Assembly: GCA_029932495.1 (NCBI GenBank)
Contig: JAOZPY010000106.1
Location: 1 to 7,946, forward strand
From: Desulfobacterales bacterium
GTDB lineage: Bacteria; Desulfobacterota; Desulfobacteria; Desulfobacterales; JAFDCJ01
Direction: 5' to 3'
DNA: 7,946 nt
Shown: positions 6,501 to 7,946 of the stretch, piece by piece
Layout: the number at the start of each line of letters is the position of its first letter
Position numbering within the stretch: the stretch's first letter is position 1
Program-made: the position numbers and the translations under genes
The notes under the pieces: model-generated
Databases searched by the model: none
What the model was told of the DNA's origin: nothing
The model's input: the letters and a program-made list of their open reading frames with translations, nothing else

Positions 6501-6791
6501 TTACTCCTGGCGGGGGGTCTCATCCGGTTCATCCAGCAATAGCGCCTTTTTGGCCCGTGTCTTTCGAACCACGATATAGGAAACCGTAAGCGTCAGCAAA
6601 ATTGCCATGGGGAGAAAAAGCTCCACGAGCAGCAGGCGACCTTCCGCGGGCCTCACCTGCTCGGATTCAATGCGTTGGGCGGTCTGTGTTTGTCCGTCCA
6701 TCCTCGAATGAAGGGTGACCACCACCGCTCCCAGATAGACGGCCACGAAAACAAGGGCCAGCACACACAATCGTTTTTCAAATTTGCTCAT
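6501..6791 (-). CDS. Small two-helix membrane protein of unknown function
   Basis: The 96-residue product starts MSKFEKR and has two hydrophobic segments: LCVLALVFVAVYLGAVVVTL (about residues 8-27) and a second at about 53-75. A polar loop of about 25 residues separates them. The tail is first basic (RKTRAKK, 76-82) and then acidic (DEPDETPRQE). By the positive-inside rule both ends should be cytoplasmic with the loop in the periplasm. The ATG at 6791 is chosen over an upstream GTG at 6812 because AAGGA (6803-6799) lies exactly 7 nt before it, while the GTG sits inside an 18-bp palindrome. I do not recognise a family. The coding potential is supported by the two clean membrane helices and the good ribosome binding site. 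It converges on the HNH gene and diverges from the acyl-CoA dehydrogenase gene, and neither gives a clue to its role. Confidence 0.65.
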   Translation of the reverse strand: MSKFEKRLCVLALVFVAVYLGAVVVTLHSRMDGQTQTAQRIESEQVRPAEGRLLLVELFLPMAILLTLTVSYIVVRKTRAKKALLLDEPDETPRQE

Positions 6792-6798
6792 AAAAAAA

Positions 6799-6803
6799 TC
6801 CTT
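6799..6803 (-). promoter_or_regulatory. Ribosome binding site that sets the start of the membrane-protein gene
   Basis: AAGGA on the minus strand is followed by exactly seven T and then ATG (6791-6789). The 7-nt spacing is ideal and selects this ATG over the GTG 21 nt upstream. Confidence 0.7.
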
Positions 6804-6804
6804 G

Positions 6805-6822
6805 CCCGGCACCGGTGCCGGG
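6805..6822. repeat. Perfect 18-bp GC-rich palindrome
   Basis: CCCGGCACC is followed directly by its reverse complement GGTGCCGGG. It can act as a two-fold symmetric protein-binding site in DNA, or in RNA fold as a 7-bp stem with a CCGG loop. On the minus strand it ends one base before the ribosome binding site of the membrane-protein gene, and a T7 run follows after that site. An operator or a translation-blocking hairpin is possible; a plain terminator is less likely because the T run is 6 nt from the stem. Confidence 0.5.
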
Positions 6823-6867
6823 AATCATTGACGGGTGTCCATCCACCAACAGGGGATGACGCTACCC

Positions 6868-6948
6868 GGTTTCCAATGCATAAATGAGGGTTTGTTTCGC
6901 TGGGTCTGCCGCAGGCGGAAGGAAAAAGACCATTTATGGATGGAAACC
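6868..6948. repeat. Imperfect inverted repeat of about 80 bp upstream of the acyl-CoA dehydrogenase promoter
   Basis: The left arm (6868-6886) has GGTTTCC and CATAAATG, and the right arm (6931-6948) has the complementary CATTTATG and GGAAACC. The two blocks are separated by 4 nt on the left and 3 nt on the right. A small concentric CCGC-AG-GCGG hairpin sits in the middle (6909-6918). The right arm ends 2 bp before the -35 box at 6951. It could be a cruciform-forming regulatory site, a REP/MITE-like element, or a pair of binding sites for one regulator. Confidence 0.5.
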
Positions 6949-6950
6949 AA

Positions 6951-6979
6951 TTGACTCAACATAAGGTTGGATCTATTAA
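6951..6979 (+). promoter_or_regulatory. Sigma70-type promoter of the acyl-CoA dehydrogenase gene
   Basis: TTGACT (6951-6956, five of six matches to the -35 consensus) is followed after exactly 17 bp by TATTAA (6974-6979, four of six matches to -10). Transcription would start near 6986 and leave a 5' leader of about 50 nt. The surrounding bases are clearly more AT-rich than the flanking genes. No comparable promoter was found for the divergent membrane-protein gene. Confidence 0.6.
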
Positions 6980-7026
6980 AACACAAGGGGAAATTATAGC
7001 GCCCTGATTGAATAACCATCAGCACA

Positions 7027-7031
7027 GGGAG
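7027..7031 (+). promoter_or_regulatory. Ribosome binding site of the acyl-CoA dehydrogenase gene
   Basis: GGGAG lies 7 nt before the ATG at 7039, the first start codon after the predicted promoter, and supports this start. Confidence 0.7.
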
Positions 7032-7038
7032 AAGTGCC

Positions 7039-7946
7039 ATGTTTTACCAGACATTAATGAATGACGAGGAAAAAAAAATTCAGCAGGAAGTCCGAAAATT
7101 TGTACGCGATGAAGTTTCCCACGACTTTATCCGGGCCCTGGATCGCGATGAGATCCTGTACCCCCGGGAATATGTGGAAAACCTGGCGGCCCACAACCTT
7201 CTGGGCCTGCGCTTTGACCCCCAATGGGGCGGCCGCGGCCTGCCGTGGACATCCGAGGTCATCGCCGAAGAGGAAATCGGTGTTCTGGGCAACACCCTGG
7301 GCTGCGCCTACGTGATGCCGTCCATCGTGGGGGAAGCCCTGCATGTATTCGGCACCCCGGAACAAAAAGAGCGCTTTTTAAAACCCATCCTGCAGGGCAA
7401 AATGATCAGCGCCGAAGCCCTGACCGAGCCCCGGGGAGGCTCGGATTTTTTTGGTGCCACCACCCGGGCGGTGGACAAGGGAGATCATTTCCTGGTCAAC
7501 GGACAGAAACGATTCGTGGTGGGCGCCACCGAAGCGGACATTTTTCTGGTTTATTGCCGCACCAATTTTGACGAAAATTCCCATAAATACCAACGGATCA
7601 GCGCTCTGATGATCGAGCGCGGCCCGGGGGTGGAATCCGAATACCAGTATGGCCTGCTGGGCACCCGGGGCGGCGGTACCGGTCGGCTGGTATTTCGGGA
7701 TGTGAAAGTACCAAAGGAAAATCTCATTGGCGAGCTGCACGGCGGCGCCCTGGTGTTTCACCAGATGATGATCCCGGAGCGTCTGACATCCGCCGCCGCT
7801 GCTTTAGGGGTGCGGGCTGCCCTAGAGGTGGCGGTCAAATACAGCGAAAAACGCTTCGCCTTCGGCCGGGCCATCCGCCGGTTTCAGGCCGTCCAGTTCA
7901 TGGTGGCCGATGCCATCACCCAGCTGGATGCCGCCCGGGCGCTGGT
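7039..7946 (+). CDS. Acyl-CoA dehydrogenase family flavoprotein (3' end outside window)
   Basis: The frame gives 302 codons and is still open at the window edge, so about three quarters of a typical enzyme of 380-400 residues is present. It begins MFYQTLMNDEEKKIQQEVR, the usual N-terminal helical domain. The middle domain has the FAD-binding signature ALTEPRGGSD (T129, E130, G134, S135, D136) and the strand motif VNGQKRFVVGATEADIFLV. The start of the C-terminal domain shows MIPERLTSAAA and then RFAFGRAIRRFQAVQF, where R272, F275 and G276 match the family's RxxFGxxI motif with the conserved FQ at 282-283. These enzymes oxidise an acyl-CoA to the 2,3-enoyl-CoA and pass electrons to electron-transfer flavoprotein. 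The catalytic base, usually a Glu further on, is beyond the window, so substrate length and type cannot be judged. The gene has its own promoter and is not part of the pilus operon. Confidence 0.92.
   Translation, partial: MFYQTLMNDEEKKIQQEVRKFVRDEVSHDFIRALDRDEILYPREYVENLAAHNLLGLRFDPQWGGRGLPWTSEVIAEEEIGVLGNTLGCAYVMPSIVGEALHVFGTPEQKERFLKPILQGKMISAEALTEPRGGSDFFGATTRAVDKGDHFLVNGQKRFVVGATEADIFLVYCRTNFDENSHKYQRISALMIERGPGVESEYQYGLLGTRGGGTGRLVFRDVKVPKENLIGELHGGALVFHQMMIPERLTSAAAALGVRAALEVAVKYSEKRFAFGRAIRRFQAVQFMVADAITQLDAARAL

Noticed and set aside
6792..6812. A GTG start 7 codons upstream for the membrane-protein gene
   Set aside because: The GTG lies in the palindrome without a ribosome binding site, while the ATG at 6791 has AAGGA at ideal spacing.
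7061..7571. Alternative plus-strand frames within the acyl-CoA dehydrogenase gene
   Set aside because: Their products are Arg/Pro-rich and motif-free, as expected for out-of-frame reading of a GC-rich gene, while the 7039 frame carries the complete family signatures.

Overview
The window reads as chromosomal DNA of a Gram-negative bacterium. The type IV pilus minor-pilin gene order, the style of the proteins (a PilY1 with a signal peptide, an anaerobe-type acyl-CoA dehydrogenase, a stand-alone ATP-grasp protein) and the moderately GC-rich codon use suggest a Desulfobacteraceae-like member of the Desulfobacterota (former Deltaproteobacteria). This lineage call is an inference from sequence style; there is no rRNA or other marker gene here.

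Positions 1-5206 hold a plus-strand minor-pilin operon: the 3' end of a pilV-type gene, pilW, pilX and a full-length pilY1. The genes are tightly packed (an ATGA overlap, then gaps of 14 and 27 nt). Together they would encode the tip or priming complex of a type IV pilus: PilV, PilW and PilX form the initiating complex in the inner membrane, and PilY1 is exported and sits at the tip as a calcium-sensitive adhesin. PilW carries a textbook EF-hand-type loop and PilY1 carries two Asp-rich loops, so calcium may act on more than one component. A weak terminator-like hairpin with a T run lies between pilX and pilY1.

Positions 5207-6453 hold a spacer with a hairpin, then a translationally coupled pair: a RimK/glutathione-synthetase-like ATP-grasp protein and a small HNH-family nuclease. 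The function of this pair is not known to me, and it is the best candidate here for an undescribed system. A small two-helix membrane protein (6501-6791, minus strand) converges on it.

Positions 6792-7038 are a divergent intergenic region. It holds a perfect 18-bp palindrome next to the start of the membrane-protein gene, an imperfect inverted repeat of about 80 bp, and a good sigma70-type promoter. That promoter drives an acyl-CoA dehydrogenase gene, which runs off the right edge of the window. No tRNA, rRNA, CRISPR array, insertion sequence or phage gene was seen.
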